Positions 1-8,582 of a stretch of 64,000 nt of DNA are shown here, one piece after another. The DNA is taken from the NCBI RefSeq assembly GCF_050908845.1, contig NZ_CP194171.1:2232001-2296000 (forward strand), read 5' to 3'. Source of the stretch: Marinobacterium_D sp050908845. Lineage in GTDB: Bacteria > Pseudomonadota > Gammaproteobacteria > Pseudomonadales > Balneatricaceae. The notes beneath the pieces were generated by a model that worked only from the letters and a program-made list of their open reading frames with translations, had not been told where the DNA came from and did no database searches. The position numbers were made by a program, and so were the translations under genes. Position 1 is the stretch's first letter. The number at the start of each line of letters is the position of its first letter.

Positions 1-19
1 TGTTTAAGGATATTTTTTG

Positions 20-2656
20 ATGGGTAAAACGCTCGTTATTGTGGAGTCGCCAGCCAAGGCGAAAACGATTAACAAATACCTCGGTAGTCAGTACGTGGTT
101 AAGTCGAGCGTTGGCCATATTCGCGACCTGCCGACCAGCGGCAGTGCCGCCAAGAGCGATCCCAAGGAACGCGCGAAGCAGGCGGCGTTGACGCGTAAGA
201 TGTCGCCGGAAGACAAGGCCGAGTACAAAAAGCGCAAGGCCCGCGAGCAGCTGGTTGCACGCATGGGCGTGGACCCGGAAAAAGATTGGGATGCGCGCTA
301 TGAAATCCTCCCTGGCAAGGAGAAGGTAGTCGATGAGCTGAAAAAGCTGGCGCGCTCCGCTGATGAAATCTATCTCGCAACGGATTTGGACCGCGAAGGG
401 GAGGCGATCGCCTGGCATCTGCGTGAAGCGATCGGTGGTGACGATAGCCGTTTCCGCCGTGTGGTGTTCAACGAGATTACCAAGAAAGCGATTAAAGAGG
501 CGTTCGAAGAGCCGGGCCAGCTCGATCTGAACCGTGTCAATGCTCAGCAGGCGCGTCGTTTTCTCGATCGGGTGGTGGGTTATATGGTGTCACCGCTGCT
601 GTGGGAAAAAGTGGCGCGTGGGCTCTCTGCCGGCCGTGTACAGTCTGTTGCCGTCAAGCTGGTGGTGGAGCGTGAGCGGGAAATTCGCGCATTCGTGCCT
701 GAAGAGTACTGGGAAGTTCACGCCGATGCATTGACCCCCGACGAGGAGGCGCTGCGTCTGCAGGTCCTGAAACAGTCGGGCGCCAATTTCCGCCCCACCA
801 GCGAAGAGCAGACGCAGGCGGCGCTCAAGCTGCTGCAGGATGCCTCCTTCGAGGTGCTCAATCGTGAAGACCGCCCGACCAGCAGCAAACCGTCGGCGCC
901 GTTTATCACCTCGACCCTGCAGCAGGCGGCGAGCACCCGTCTTGGCTTCGGCGTAAAGAAAACCATGACGCTCGCCCAGCGCCTCTATGAGGCCGGTTAC
1001 ATCACCTACATGCGTACCGACTCCACCAACCTGAGCAATGAGGCCGTGGAAGCCTGCCGAGAGTACGTCAAACAGTCCTTTGGTGATGATTACCTGCCGC
1101 AGGACCCCGTTCGATATAGCTCGAAGGAGGGTGCCCAGGAAGCGCACGAGGCGATTAGACCATCCGACGTAAATATGAAGCCTGAATCACTGGCGGGCAT
1201 GGACCATGACGCGGTACGTCTTTACGACCTGATTCGCCGCCAGTTTATCGCCTGTCAGATGCTGCCGGCGCGTTACCTGAGCACACGATTGCAGGTCCGG
1301 GCCGGTGATTTCGAGCTGTCCACCAAGGGACGTATCCTCAAATTCGACGGTTATACCCGCGTGATGTCCAGCAAGGGCAAGAATGATGAGGATCTGATCC
1401 TGCCGGACGTGAAGCCTGGCGACAAACTTGCGCTAAAAGCGCTTGATCCCAAGCAGCACTTTACCAAACCTGCGCCACGCTACACCGAAGCCAGTCTCGT
1501 CAAAGAGCTGGAAAAGCGCGGTATCGGCCGCCCATCCACCTATGCGTCGATCATCTCCACCATCCAGGACCGTGGCTATGTCGATGTCCAGGGACGGCGT
1601 TTCTACGCCCAGAAAATGGGTGATATCGTCACGGAGCGCCTTGGTGAGAACTTCTCCGACCTGATGGACTACGGTTTTACCGCCCGGATGGAGGAGTATC
1701 TCGATGAAGTTGCGCAGGGAGATATGGACTGGAAGCAGCTGTTAAACCGCTTCTATACCGATTTTGTCGATAAGCTTGAGCACGCCCAGGACCCGGAAGA
1801 GGGTATGCGTCCCAATACGCCGACGCCGACCGATATCGACTGTCCGGAGTGTGGCCGCAAGATGATGATCCGTACCGGAAGTACGGGCGTATTCCTCGGC
1901 TGCTCCGGCTACAACCTGCCGCCGAAAGAGCGCTGCAAGGCGACAATCAATCTGATTCCCGGCGATGAAGTTGTCAGTGTCGATGGTGATGACGAAGAGG
2001 AATCCCGCATCCTGCGCAACAAACATCGCTGTGACCTCTGTGGTGCCGCCATGGATTCTTATCTGGTGGATACCGAGCGCAAACTGCACGTCTGCGGTAA
2101 CAACCCGGATTGCGCGGGCTACGAAGTTGAGAAAGGCAGCTTCAAGATCAAGGGTTACGATGGCCCGGTGATCGAATGTGACAAGTGTGGATCGGAGATG
2201 CAGCTGAAAACCGGCCGTTTCGGCAAGTTCTTTGGCTGCACCAACTCTGACTGCAAGAACACCCGCAAGCTGCTGAAGAACGGCGAGGTGGCACCACCAA
2301 AGATCGATCCGGTGCCGATGCCCGAGCTCCAATGCCAGAAGGTGGATGATACCTATGTGCTGCGTGACGGTGCGAGTGGTCTGTTCCTGGCCGCCAGCCA
2401 GTTCCCGAAGAATCGTGAAACCCGTGCACCGCTGGTGTCCGAGCTGAAGCCGCACCGTAGCGAGATCGATGCCAAGTATCATTACCTGCTTGAAGCGCCG
2501 GAAAAGGACGAGGACGGCAATCCTGCAGTGGTTCGTTACAGCCGCAAGACCAAAGAGCAATACGTGATGTCGGAAAAGGATGGTAAAGCTACCGGCTGGC
2601 GTGCGTATTACGTTGATGGCCAGTGGCGCACCGAACACGCACGTAAAAAGAAATAA
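20..2656 (+). CDS. topA: DNA topoisomerase I
   Basis: Type IA topoisomerase of 878 aa that relaxes negative supercoils through a 5'-phosphotyrosine intermediate. The N-terminal Toprim domain opens with VESPAKAKTI and carries the acidic DLDREGEA motif. The catalytic tyrosine is Tyr330 in ITYMRTDS. Three four-cysteine zinc ribbons follow in the C-terminal third (beginning CPECGRKM, CDLCGAAM and CDKCGSEM), then a basic tail. The start is ATG 20 with an AAGGA ribosome site at 6-10; a TTG three bases earlier is less likely. Length is close to the E. coli enzyme (865 aa). A small gene follows after 18 bases, as in Pseudomonas, and they probably share a transcript. Identification is secure. Confidence 0.98.
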   Translation: MGKTLVIVESPAKAKTINKYLGSQYVVKSSVGHIRDLPTSGSAAKSDPKERAKQAALTRKMSPEDKAEYKKRKAREQLVARMGVDPEKDWDARYEILPGKEKVVDELKKLARSADEIYLATDLDREGEAIAWHLREAIGGDDSRFRRVVFNEITKKAIKEAFEEPGQLDLNRVNAQQARRFLDRVVGYMVSPLLWEKVARGLSAGRVQSVAVKLVVEREREIRAFVPEEYWEVHADALTPDEEALRLQVLKQSGANFRPTSEEQTQAALKLLQDASFEVLNREDRPTSSKPSAPFITSTLQQAASTRLGFGVKKTMTLAQRLYEAGYITYMRTDSTNLSNEAVEACREYVKQSFGDDYLPQDPVRYSSKEGAQEAHEAIRPSDVNMKPESLAGMDHDAVRLYDLIRRQFIACQMLPARYLSTRLQVRAGDFELSTKGRILKFDGYTRVMSSKGKNDEDLILPDVKPGDKLALKALDPKQHFTKPAPRYTEASLVKELEKRGIGRPSTYASIISTIQDRGYVDVQGRRFYAQKMGDIVTERLGENFSDLMDYGFTARMEEYLDEVAQGDMDWKQLLNRFYTDFVDKLEHAQDPEEGMRPNTPTPTDIDCPECGRKMMIRTGSTGVFLGCSGYNLPPKERCKATINLIPGDEVVSVDGDDEEESRILRNKHRCDLCGAAMDSYLVDTERKLHVCGNNPDCAGYEVEKGSFKIKGYDGPVIECDKCGSEMQLKTGRFGKFFGCTNSDCKNTRKLLKNGEVAPPKIDPVPMPELQCQKVDDTYVLRDGASGLFLAASQFPKNRETRAPLVSELKPHRSEIDAKYHYLLEAPEKDEDGNPAVVRYSRKTKEQYVMSEKDGKATGWRAYYVDGQWRTEHARKKK

Positions 2657-2674
2657 GCTTCAAGGAGTGGCTGG

Positions 2675-3202
2675 ATGAGCGACATCTATTTATCGCGGAC
2701 GAATCAAAAGCTCAGTTTTGTCCGACTTCACCTGGAAGCGCTGGAGCATGCCCAGCACTCCAATAGCTGGAACAAGCATGGGCTGGTTGAATCCTACAAC
2801 GAGTCGGTGCTGTTTCATCTGATCGGTGCGGTGCGCTCCTTCCTTCGCGAGATTGGTGAGCGTTACCGGCTGGATGTTGAGGCGGTTCATACTATCGCTG
2901 ATCTGCAGAAACTGCTGGAGACGACCGGTCAGGAGTCGCCAGAGGTGAATGAGCTGGCGCAGCTGGCGGAAAGCCCCGCAGGCTGGATTAACAGCCTCAA
3001 CAGGGCATACGCCGGTTGTTGGTCAGCGACAGACAAGCATCTGAAGCGCTCCGACTCTTCTCAAAGTCTTTCTGAGATTCATGTGGTGCAAGTCAATCCT
3101 GATCACTCGGAAGACCCGCAGCTGCTGGTTGAGTATCGTCAGTGGTTCAATGAGCTGGACGGGCTTGTGGAAAGGTTGCGCAGCTCCATGCTGGAGTGGT
3201 GA
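2675..3202 (+). CDS. Conserved hypothetical protein downstream of topA (DUF6586-like)
   Basis: Soluble, mostly helical protein of 175 aa with no signal peptide or membrane segment. It starts YLSRTNQKLSFVRLHLEAL and contains a single HLIGAVRSFLREIGERY segment. The sequence and its position just after topA resemble the uncharacterised Pseudomonas protein between topA and the sulA/lexA locus, which I recall as DUF6586; this link is from memory. A good ribosome site, AAGGAG at 2662-2667, precedes ATG 2675. The 18-base gap after topA suggests cotranscription. No function can be inferred. Confidence 0.8.
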   Translation: MSDIYLSRTNQKLSFVRLHLEALEHAQHSNSWNKHGLVESYNESVLFHLIGAVRSFLREIGERYRLDVEAVHTIADLQKLLETTGQESPEVNELAQLAESPAGWINSLNRAYAGCWSATDKHLKRSDSSQSLSEIHVVQVNPDHSEDPQLLVEYRQWFNELDGLVERLRSSMLEW

Positions 3203-3211
3203 GGTAAGTAT

Positions 3212-3257
3212 GGCCCTCGTACCAGCTCCTGGCGGGTGTCTATGAGAGGGCCGTTTC
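3212..3257 (+). terminator. Possible terminator after the topA operon
   Basis: GGCCCTC (3212-3218) can pair with GAGGGCC (3246-3252) across a 27-base loop that holds a smaller CCAG/CTGG hairpin. The following tract, GTTTCT, is only weakly U-rich. It lies between two converging transcription units (topA operon and lexA-sulA), where a terminator is expected, but the signal is imperfect. Confidence 0.4.
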
Positions 3258-3314
3258 TATTGAGCTGTATCCGGTTCAGCCTGAGGGAATGTTGAGTTTT
3301 ATCTGGGTGAGAGC

Positions 3315-3728
3315 TTAGCAGCCTCTCACTACTATCCCCTGTGTGTCGCTCCTCGCTGCGGATTCCTGCAGTTGGGTCAAGCCACTTTCGTCTAACTGTT
3401 CGTGCCAGGATACCACTGCGTGGCAGGTGCGTGCCTCCAGTGCGCGGCGCGCCAGGTCCAGCGTCGAGTGCTTGTCATTGGCCTTGAGCAGCCACAGTCG
3501 TTGAATGTCGACTCCGGCTTGTGCCAGCGATTCCCGTGTCAGCTCGGAGGGTGCGTTCACGATCGCCAGCCAGCGTTCCTGCTGGCTCAACTGAGCCAGC
3601 ATTGGCAGTAGTAGAGGCGAGAGCGAGACTTCGCTGTTGTGCTGAATGATTTCGGTTACGCGCCCCGTGTTGATGGGTTGCGTGGAGCTGTGCGAATTGC
3701 AATCGTAATCTACCGCGGATGCGTACAT
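3315..3728 (-). CDS. sulA: SulA-like SOS cell division inhibitor
   Basis: Protein of 137 aa. The core (about residues 30-130) has the SulA family pattern: LLLPMLAQLSQQERWLAIV, then a helical segment and WLLKANDKHSTLDLARRAL, ending near VVSWHEQL. SulA binds FtsZ and blocks septation during DNA damage. It begins 20 bases after the lexA stop on the same strand, so it should be transcribed from the lexA promoter and be LexA-controlled, the same lexA-sulA order as in Pseudomonas. SulA proteins diverge quickly, so the call rests on both sequence pattern and context. Confidence 0.85.
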   Translation of the reverse strand: MYASAVDYDCNSHSSTQPINTGRVTEIIQHNSEVSLSPLLLPMLAQLSQQERWLAIVNAPSELTRESLAQAGVDIQRLWLLKANDKHSTLDLARRALEARTCHAVVSWHEQLDESGLTQLQESAARSDTQGIVVRGC

Positions 3729-3748
3729 GCTGGCACCTCATCTGGTCT

Positions 3749-4366
3749 TCAAAGGTCAGCTCTCTGTCGGATGACACCGACGCCCAAGCCTTCTATCTGA
3801 AGTTCCTGTTCAGAAAGGTCGACCTCTATGGGTTCAAACTCTTCGTTTTCTGCTATCAGGTACACCATGCGTCCTTCACGGTGAAAGCGTTTAACTGTGA
3901 CTTCATCGCCAATCCGGGCGACGACAATTTGACCCTCGTGTGCTTCCGGCGTTTGGTGCACGGCAAGCAGGTCACCATCAAGGATGCCGATGTTCTTCAT
4001 GCTCATGCCGCGCACCCGGAGCAGGTAATCCGCGCTGGGTTTGAAAAACTCGGCGCCGATCGCGCAATAGTTATCGATATGTTCCTGCGCCAGGATCGGC
4101 TCACCCGCTGCAACCTGACCGATTATCGGCAGGCCGTCATTGGCGGCTTCCTGCTCCAGTTCCGGCAGGCGAATACCGCGCGACGTACCGGGGATGATTT
4201 CGATAGCGCCTTTGCGGGCCAGCGCCTTGAGGTGCTCCTCGGCAGCATTGGCAGAGCGGAAGCCCAGATCCCGTGCTATGTCTGCACGCGTAGGCGGGTA
4301 ACCGGTCTCGTCGATATGGCGGCGGATGCAGTCGAGTACTTCGCTTTGGCGTTTGGTCAGTTTCAT
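3749..4366 (-). CDS. lexA: LexA repressor, SOS regulator
   Basis: LexA of 205 aa: N-terminal winged helix domain (residues 1-68, MKLTKRQSEVLDCIRRHI, helix-turn-helix around 28-48) and C-terminal S24 autoprotease domain. The self-cleavage site is Ala87-Gly88 in VAAGEP, and the catalytic pair is Ser122 (GMSM) and Lys159 (VTVKRF). RecA filaments trigger cleavage and derepress SOS genes. The start at 4366 matches the usual MKLT start; a longer frame from 4393 would run through the operator. Two LexA-box-like sites lie immediately upstream, so autoregulation is expected. sulA follows in the same unit and dinG is divergent. Confidence 0.98.
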   Translation of the reverse strand: MKLTKRQSEVLDCIRRHIDETGYPPTRADIARDLGFRSANAAEEHLKALARKGAIEIIPGTSRGIRLPELEQEAANDGLPIIGQVAAGEPILAQEHIDNYCAIGAEFFKPSADYLLRVRGMSMKNIGILDGDLLAVHQTPEAHEGQIVVARIGDEVTVKRFHREGRMVYLIAENEEFEPIEVDLSEQELQIEGLGVGVIRQRADL

Positions 4367-4372
4367 CGTCGT

Positions 4373-4388
4373 ATGTCTATTTATACAG
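4373..4388 (-). promoter_or_regulatory. LexA box 1 (proximal to lexA)
   Basis: On the minus strand this reads CTGT-N8-ACAT with an AT-rich centre, one base from the CTGT-N8-ACAG consensus. It sits 6 bases upstream of the lexA start codon and 19 bp (centre to centre) from box 2, an arrangement like the paired operators of E. coli lexA. Confidence 0.8.
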
Positions 4389-4391
4389 TAC

Positions 4392-4424
4392 ATGTAGTTT
4401 TATACAGTATTTTTTGTCCGTCAA
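4392..4424 (-). promoter_or_regulatory. lexA promoter overlapped by LexA box 2
   Basis: LexA box 2 (4392-4407) reads CTGT-N8-ACAT on the minus strand. A sigma-70-like promoter overlaps it: -35 TTGACG at 4419-4424, a 16-base spacer, and -10 TAAAAC at 4397-4402. A repressor bound here would cover the -10 hexamer, consistent with autorepression. The assignment is from sequence pattern only. Confidence 0.75.
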
Positions 4425-4432
4425 GCAAGCAT

Positions 4433-4462
4433 CTGTCTAAATATCCAGTCTCTTGCTATGAT
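4433..4462 (+). promoter_or_regulatory. dinG promoter with a LexA-box-like site
   Basis: A CTGT-N8-CCAG site at 4433-4448 resembles the second operator of E. coli lexA, which also ends CCAG. It overlaps the -35 region (4434-4439) of a possible dinG promoter whose extended -10 is TGC-TATGAT (TATGAT at 4457-4462). dinG is LexA-controlled in E. coli, so a dedicated operator here is plausible. The half-site is imperfect. Confidence 0.55.
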
Positions 4463-4493
4463 GCGTCGCCGTTTCGTTCCGGAGGTGCCAGGT

Positions 4494-6611
4494 TTGCTGG
4501 ATGCAGCAATAAAAAAGAGTATTCAGTCCGCGTACAGCCAGTTTCTGTCGAGCAAAGGTCTGAAGGCACGTGTCGCCCAGAAGCAGATGATTGCTACGAT
4601 TGCGCGGGGGCTGGCAGGCATTGGCATGGGTGATAAGGGTGAGCGCCTCGGTGAAAAACATGTCACTGTAGTGGAGGCCGGCACCGGAACCGGGAAGACC
4701 ATCGCCTATCTGCTGGCTACCCTGCCGGTGGCCAGTGCGCGCAAGAAAAAGGTCGTCTTATCGACCGCAACGGTTTCGCTTCAGGAGCAGCTGGTCAACA
4801 AGGATCTGCCGGAAGTTATCGAGCATGCTGGCCTCAAGGTCGATTTCCAGCTGGCAAAGGGGCGGGGCCGCTACCTGTGCATCAATAAGATTGAGCAGCA
4901 CCTGGAACGTCAGGGTGAGCTCGGACAGATGGCGCTTTACGAGGATGAAGAAGCGGAGGTGCTTGATCCTGCGATAAAGGCGTTGTACCGGGATCTCGTC
5001 GATCGTTTCGCGTCCGGTCAGTGGGATGGCGACCGGGATAATCTCGCGGATACGCTGGATGATCAGATCTGGCGTCCGTTGACCAGCGATCATATGCAGT
5101 GCAGTAACCGCCGCTGCCTGAACTTCTCCGCCTGTCCTTTCTACAGGGCCCGGGAGCGGCTTGATACGGTTCAACTCGTAGTTGCCAATCACGACCTGGT
5201 GCTTTCCGATCTGGCGCTCGGCGGTGGCGCGATTCTTCCCGACCCCGGGGATACCATCTACGTTTTCGACGAGGGCCACCATCTGGCGGATAAAGCCAGT
5301 GGTCATTTTGCGTTTTCGATGCGTGTGGGTGCGAGTCAGAAGTTGCTTCAGGGTCTTCCGAAAAAGCTCGGTGCCCTGATTGATGAGGCCGAAGGTGCGC
5401 TGGCGTTGCGGGATCCATCCGAGCGGCTGCAGCGCCCGGTGAGTGACGCTTTGCTCAGTATCGAGCAGGTCGAGCCGATGCTGGTCGCGCTGTTCGATAA
5501 GTCCGAGGGCTCGAACCGGGTCCGGTTTCATAAAGGAAAAGTGCCGGAAGCGCTGAGTCTGTTGTGTCGGGATCTGACCAGTGCTTCGGAGAGAGTCTCG
5601 CAGCAGCTGGAGCAGGTCGTGTCGGTACTGCGGGAGGCGATGGAGGGGGAGATCGCCGATGTGGATCGTTCCGTTGCCGAACGCTGGTATCCGCAGATAG
5701 GGCGCGTCTGGGGGCGGGTGCAGCAGGTCAGTTGGCTGGCGCGAAGTTTCGCCACACCAGACCTGGAAGGTCGCTCGCCGACGGCTCGCTGGGTTTCGCG
5801 ACTGGACAATAACGGTCTGGTGGATCTCGAGATGCGCAGTGCTCCGGTTTCGTCGGCTGATACCTTGAAGGAGCACCTCTGGGAGGTCTGTTTTGGCGCG
5901 GTCGTCACTTCAGCGACACTGACTGCGTTGGGGCGTTTTGATAGGTTGCTGGACCAGTTGGGGCTTCCTGACGATACCCCCTGTGAAAAGCTGGAGAGCC
6001 CGTTTGATCACTATGCCAAGGGCGTGCTGCAGGTGCCGGCCATGAAAACTGATCCGGGTGATCCCCAGGCGCATACCGAAGAAGTTGCCGAGATTCTGAC
6101 CCGGCGTCTGGTCGATGCGAAAGCCGCCCTGGTGCTTTTCAGCAGTTGGCGCCAGATGCGGACAGCCCTTGAACGACAGCCGGAATCCATTAAGAATAGG
6201 GTGTTAGCGCAGGGAGAGCAGAGTCGTCAGGAGATCCTGAGGCTTCACCGCGAACGTATCGATGCGGGGAGCCCCAGTGTGATCTTCGGTCTTGCCTCTT
6301 TCGCCGAAGGTGTGGATCTTCCCGGCGGATACCTCACCGACGTTATTATCACCAAGCTTCCGTTCGGTGTCCCCGATGACCCGGTGGACGCCACGCTGGC
6401 GGAGTGGATTGAACAGCAGGGCGGAAATGCATTTTCCGACTGGTCGGTGCCGACCGCTTCTATGCGCCTGACTCAGGCGGTGGGTCGTTTGTTGCGCACC
6501 GAGGAAGACAGCGGGACCATCGTCTTGTTGGATCGACGTATCGTGACGAGACGTTATGGGCAGTTGCTACTGAATTCATTGCCTCCGTTCCGCCGTGACA
6601 TCGCATACTGA
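4494..6611 (+). CDS. dinG: ATP-dependent DNA helicase DinG
   Basis: XPD-like superfamily 2 helicase of 705 aa that unwinds damaged DNA, R-loops and forks in the 5'-3' direction. Walker A lysine is Lys68 (AGTGTGKT) and the DEAH-type box starts at Asp259 (DEGHH). Four cysteines at 129, 203, 208 and 214 have exactly the spacing of the iron-sulphur ligands of E. coli DinG (120, 194, 199, 205). The start chosen is TTG 4494, eight bases after GGAGG (4481-4485), giving MLDAAIKKSIQ; the upstream ATG at 4458 lacks a ribosome site and overlaps the proposed -10. It is divergent from lexA. Confidence 0.95.
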   Translation: MLDAAIKKSIQSAYSQFLSSKGLKARVAQKQMIATIARGLAGIGMGDKGERLGEKHVTVVEAGTGTGKTIAYLLATLPVASARKKKVVLSTATVSLQEQLVNKDLPEVIEHAGLKVDFQLAKGRGRYLCINKIEQHLERQGELGQMALYEDEEAEVLDPAIKALYRDLVDRFASGQWDGDRDNLADTLDDQIWRPLTSDHMQCSNRRCLNFSACPFYRARERLDTVQLVVANHDLVLSDLALGGGAILPDPGDTIYVFDEGHHLADKASGHFAFSMRVGASQKLLQGLPKKLGALIDEAEGALALRDPSERLQRPVSDALLSIEQVEPMLVALFDKSEGSNRVRFHKGKVPEALSLLCRDLTSASERVSQQLEQVVSVLREAMEGEIADVDRSVAERWYPQIGRVWGRVQQVSWLARSFATPDLEGRSPTARWVSRLDNNGLVDLEMRSAPVSSADTLKEHLWEVCFGAVVTSATLTALGRFDRLLDQLGLPDDTPCEKLESPFDHYAKGVLQVPAMKTDPGDPQAHTEEVAEILTRRLVDAKAALVLFSSWRQMRTALERQPESIKNRVLAQGEQSRQEILRLHRERIDAGSPSVIFGLASFAEGVDLPGGYLTDVIITKLPFGVPDDPVDATLAEWIEQQGGNAFSDWSVPTASMRLTQAVGRLLRTEEDSGTIVLLDRRIVTRRYGQLLLNSLPPFRRDIAY

Positions 6612-6636
6612 TTGAATAAATTACATAGGTATACCT

Positions 6637-8349
6637 TTGAGTACAGACGAGCATACCCAGCAAAACTCCGCGCCGACCGAGGGTGAAAAGAGCCGCAAGC
6701 CGCGTCGCCGTCGCCGCTCCCGTAAACCGAGCGGAGACAAGCGTCAGCAGGTTCAGCAGAGCTGGAGCCCGGTCAGCTTCAAGGTGGCACCGGTGGAAGG
6801 CAAGAAACGCTTCCATGATTTTGCGCTGCCCGACGTATTGATGCATGCAATCGCAGATCAGGGGTTCGAGTATTGCACACCGATCCAGGCTGAAACGATC
6901 AAGCCGGCACTGGAAGGCAAGGATATTATCGGCAAGGCGCAGACAGGTACCGGCAAAACCGCGGCCTTCCTGATCGGCATTATCACCGACCTGCTTGATT
7001 TCCCGCTCGAAGGGGAACGCAAACTGGCTGAGCCACGGGCGCTGATTATTGCGCCGACGCGCGAACTGGCGCTGCAAATTGCATCGGATGCCGAGGGACT
7101 GTGCCGATATGCCGGTCTGAACACCGTTTCCCTGGTCGGTGGCATGGATTACGACCGCCAGCGCAAGGATCTTGCTAAAGGGCCGGTCGATATCCTGGTG
7201 GCGACACCCGGGCGTCTTATCGACTTCGTTCGCGGCAAGGAGGTTGACCTGTATAACGTTGAGGTCCTGGTGCTTGATGAAGCCGACCGGATGCTCAGCA
7301 TGGGCTTCATTCCGGATGTGCGCACGATTATCCGCCACACCCCACGCAAGGGGCCGGAGCGTCAGACTCTGCTGTACAGTGCCACCTTTACCGACGACAT
7401 CATGCGCCTGGCTCAACAGTGGACCATGGACCCGGTCCAGATTGAGATCGAAGCCGAACATAAGACCACGGATAACGTGTCGCAGACCGTCTTCCTCGTT
7501 TCCAGTCACGAGAAATACCGTCTGTTGATCAACTACCTTCGCGCCCATGGCATAGAAAAAGCGATCGTGTTCTGTAATCGGCGCCACGAAACCCGTTCTC
7601 TGGCGGAGAAGCTGCGTCGCGACGGCCTCAGGGCGGCGCTGATGTCTGGTGAGATTCCCCAGAATAAACGTCTGAAGACGCTTGAGGATTTCCGTAGCGG
7701 CAAAATCCAGATTCTGGTTGCCACTGACGTGGCGGGTCGCGGTATCCATATCGACGGCGTCACCCATGTGATCAACTACCAGCTGCCGGATGATGCAGAT
7801 GACTACGTTCACCGTATCGGTCGTACCGGTCGTGCTGGCGCCACCGGTGCGTCCATCTGTTTTGCCTGCGAGGATGACTCGTTCATGATTCCGCAGATAG
7901 AAGAGGAGACCGGCGTAAAACTGGAGTGTGTGCATCCGGAGCCGGAACTGCTTCAGCCGGTGAAAGACCTCAAGATTGATCAGAAGACAGAGGACGAAAA
8001 GTCTGAAGCCGGATCTGAGGAAAAGCCTGCAGAGACCTCTGAAGAGAAGCCTGAAGAGCATTCCCAGGAGCAGCCTGAAGAAACGTCCGAAGCAAAGTTG
8101 GAAGATAAGCCGGCAGAGCCTGATACAGACCAGACTGATGACAAAGCGGCAGCGGAGCAGCCCACTGAGGCTTTGGAGGGTGACAAGGCTGCTGAGAAGG
8201 GGCCGGAGACCGACGATGGCACCGATTCGGCAGCGTCTGACGAAAAAGTCGCGGATCAGGGTGAGCCGGCTGTCGATTCAGATACCAAGGCTGCAGAGAT
8301 CAAGGCGGAAGACTCAGACCAGGCGCTGGAAAAAGGGCATCAGGGGTAA
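6637..8349 (+). CDS. rhlB: DEAD-box RNA helicase, RhlB-like, with long acidic tail
   Basis: ATP-dependent RNA helicase of 570 aa. A basic N-terminal arm (RKPRRRRRSRK) precedes a complete DEAD core: Q motif near PIQAETI, Walker A lysine Lys107 (AQTGTGKT), DEAD at 214-217, SAT in LYSATF, and HRIGRTGR in the second RecA lobe. Sequence and arrangement resemble RhlB, the RNA degradosome helicase. From about residue 449 there is a 120-residue low-complexity tail rich in Glu, Lys, Pro, Ala and Ser with EEKP-type repeats; E. coli RhlB (421 aa) has a short basic tail instead. The start is TTG 6637, since the first in-frame ATG would delete the basic arm. The exact subfamily is likely, not certain. Confidence 0.85.
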   Translation: MSTDEHTQQNSAPTEGEKSRKPRRRRRSRKPSGDKRQQVQQSWSPVSFKVAPVEGKKRFHDFALPDVLMHAIADQGFEYCTPIQAETIKPALEGKDIIGKAQTGTGKTAAFLIGIITDLLDFPLEGERKLAEPRALIIAPTRELALQIASDAEGLCRYAGLNTVSLVGGMDYDRQRKDLAKGPVDILVATPGRLIDFVRGKEVDLYNVEVLVLDEADRMLSMGFIPDVRTIIRHTPRKGPERQTLLYSATFTDDIMRLAQQWTMDPVQIEIEAEHKTTDNVSQTVFLVSSHEKYRLLINYLRAHGIEKAIVFCNRRHETRSLAEKLRRDGLRAALMSGEIPQNKRLKTLEDFRSGKIQILVATDVAGRGIHIDGVTHVINYQLPDDADDYVHRIGRTGRAGATGASICFACEDDSFMIPQIEEETGVKLECVHPEPELLQPVKDLKIDQKTEDEKSEAGSEEKPAETSEEKPEEHSQEQPEETSEAKLEDKPAEPDTDQTDDKAAAEQPTEALEGDKAAEKGPETDDGTDSAASDEKVADQGEPAVDSDTKAAEIKAEDSDQALEKGHQG

Positions 8350-8358
8350 ATCGGAGGC

Positions 8359-8568
8359 ATGGGGTTGGATCGGCATCGCACGGCACGGATAAGCAATCTG
8401 TTGGCGATCATTGCCAGCGCCTTTTTCGCAGCGGTGGGGCTCGCCGGGTATCAGCGCACTGATGATATCCGGCAGCTGCTACTGTTTGTCGGGCTTGCCA
8501 TCTTGGCATTTGGGGTCGTTAAACTGGCTTTTTTCGGAATTAATCGCCTGCTTGACAAGATCGAGTAA
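8359..8568 (+). CDS. Small two-helix membrane protein, hypothetical
   Basis: Protein of 69 aa with two predicted membrane helices, about residues 12-30 (LLAIIASAFFAAVGLAG) and 39-60 (LLLFVGLAILAFGVVKLAFF), joined by a charged turn. A strong ribosome site (CGGAGG at 8352-8357) precedes ATG 8359. It lies 9 bases after the helicase stop and 14 bases before gpsA on the same strand, so it is probably part of that transcript. No family recognised. Confidence 0.7.
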   Translation: MGLDRHRTARISNLLAIIASAFFAAVGLAGYQRTDDIRQLLLFVGLAILAFGVVKLAFFGINRLLDKIE

Positions 8569-8582
8569 AGAGGGAGTTGCTC

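Noticed and set aside
6460..8061. Open frame of 533 codons on the minus strand
   Set aside because: It lies wholly antisense to dinG and the DEAD-box helicase, has no family motif, and follows the codon bias of the real genes.
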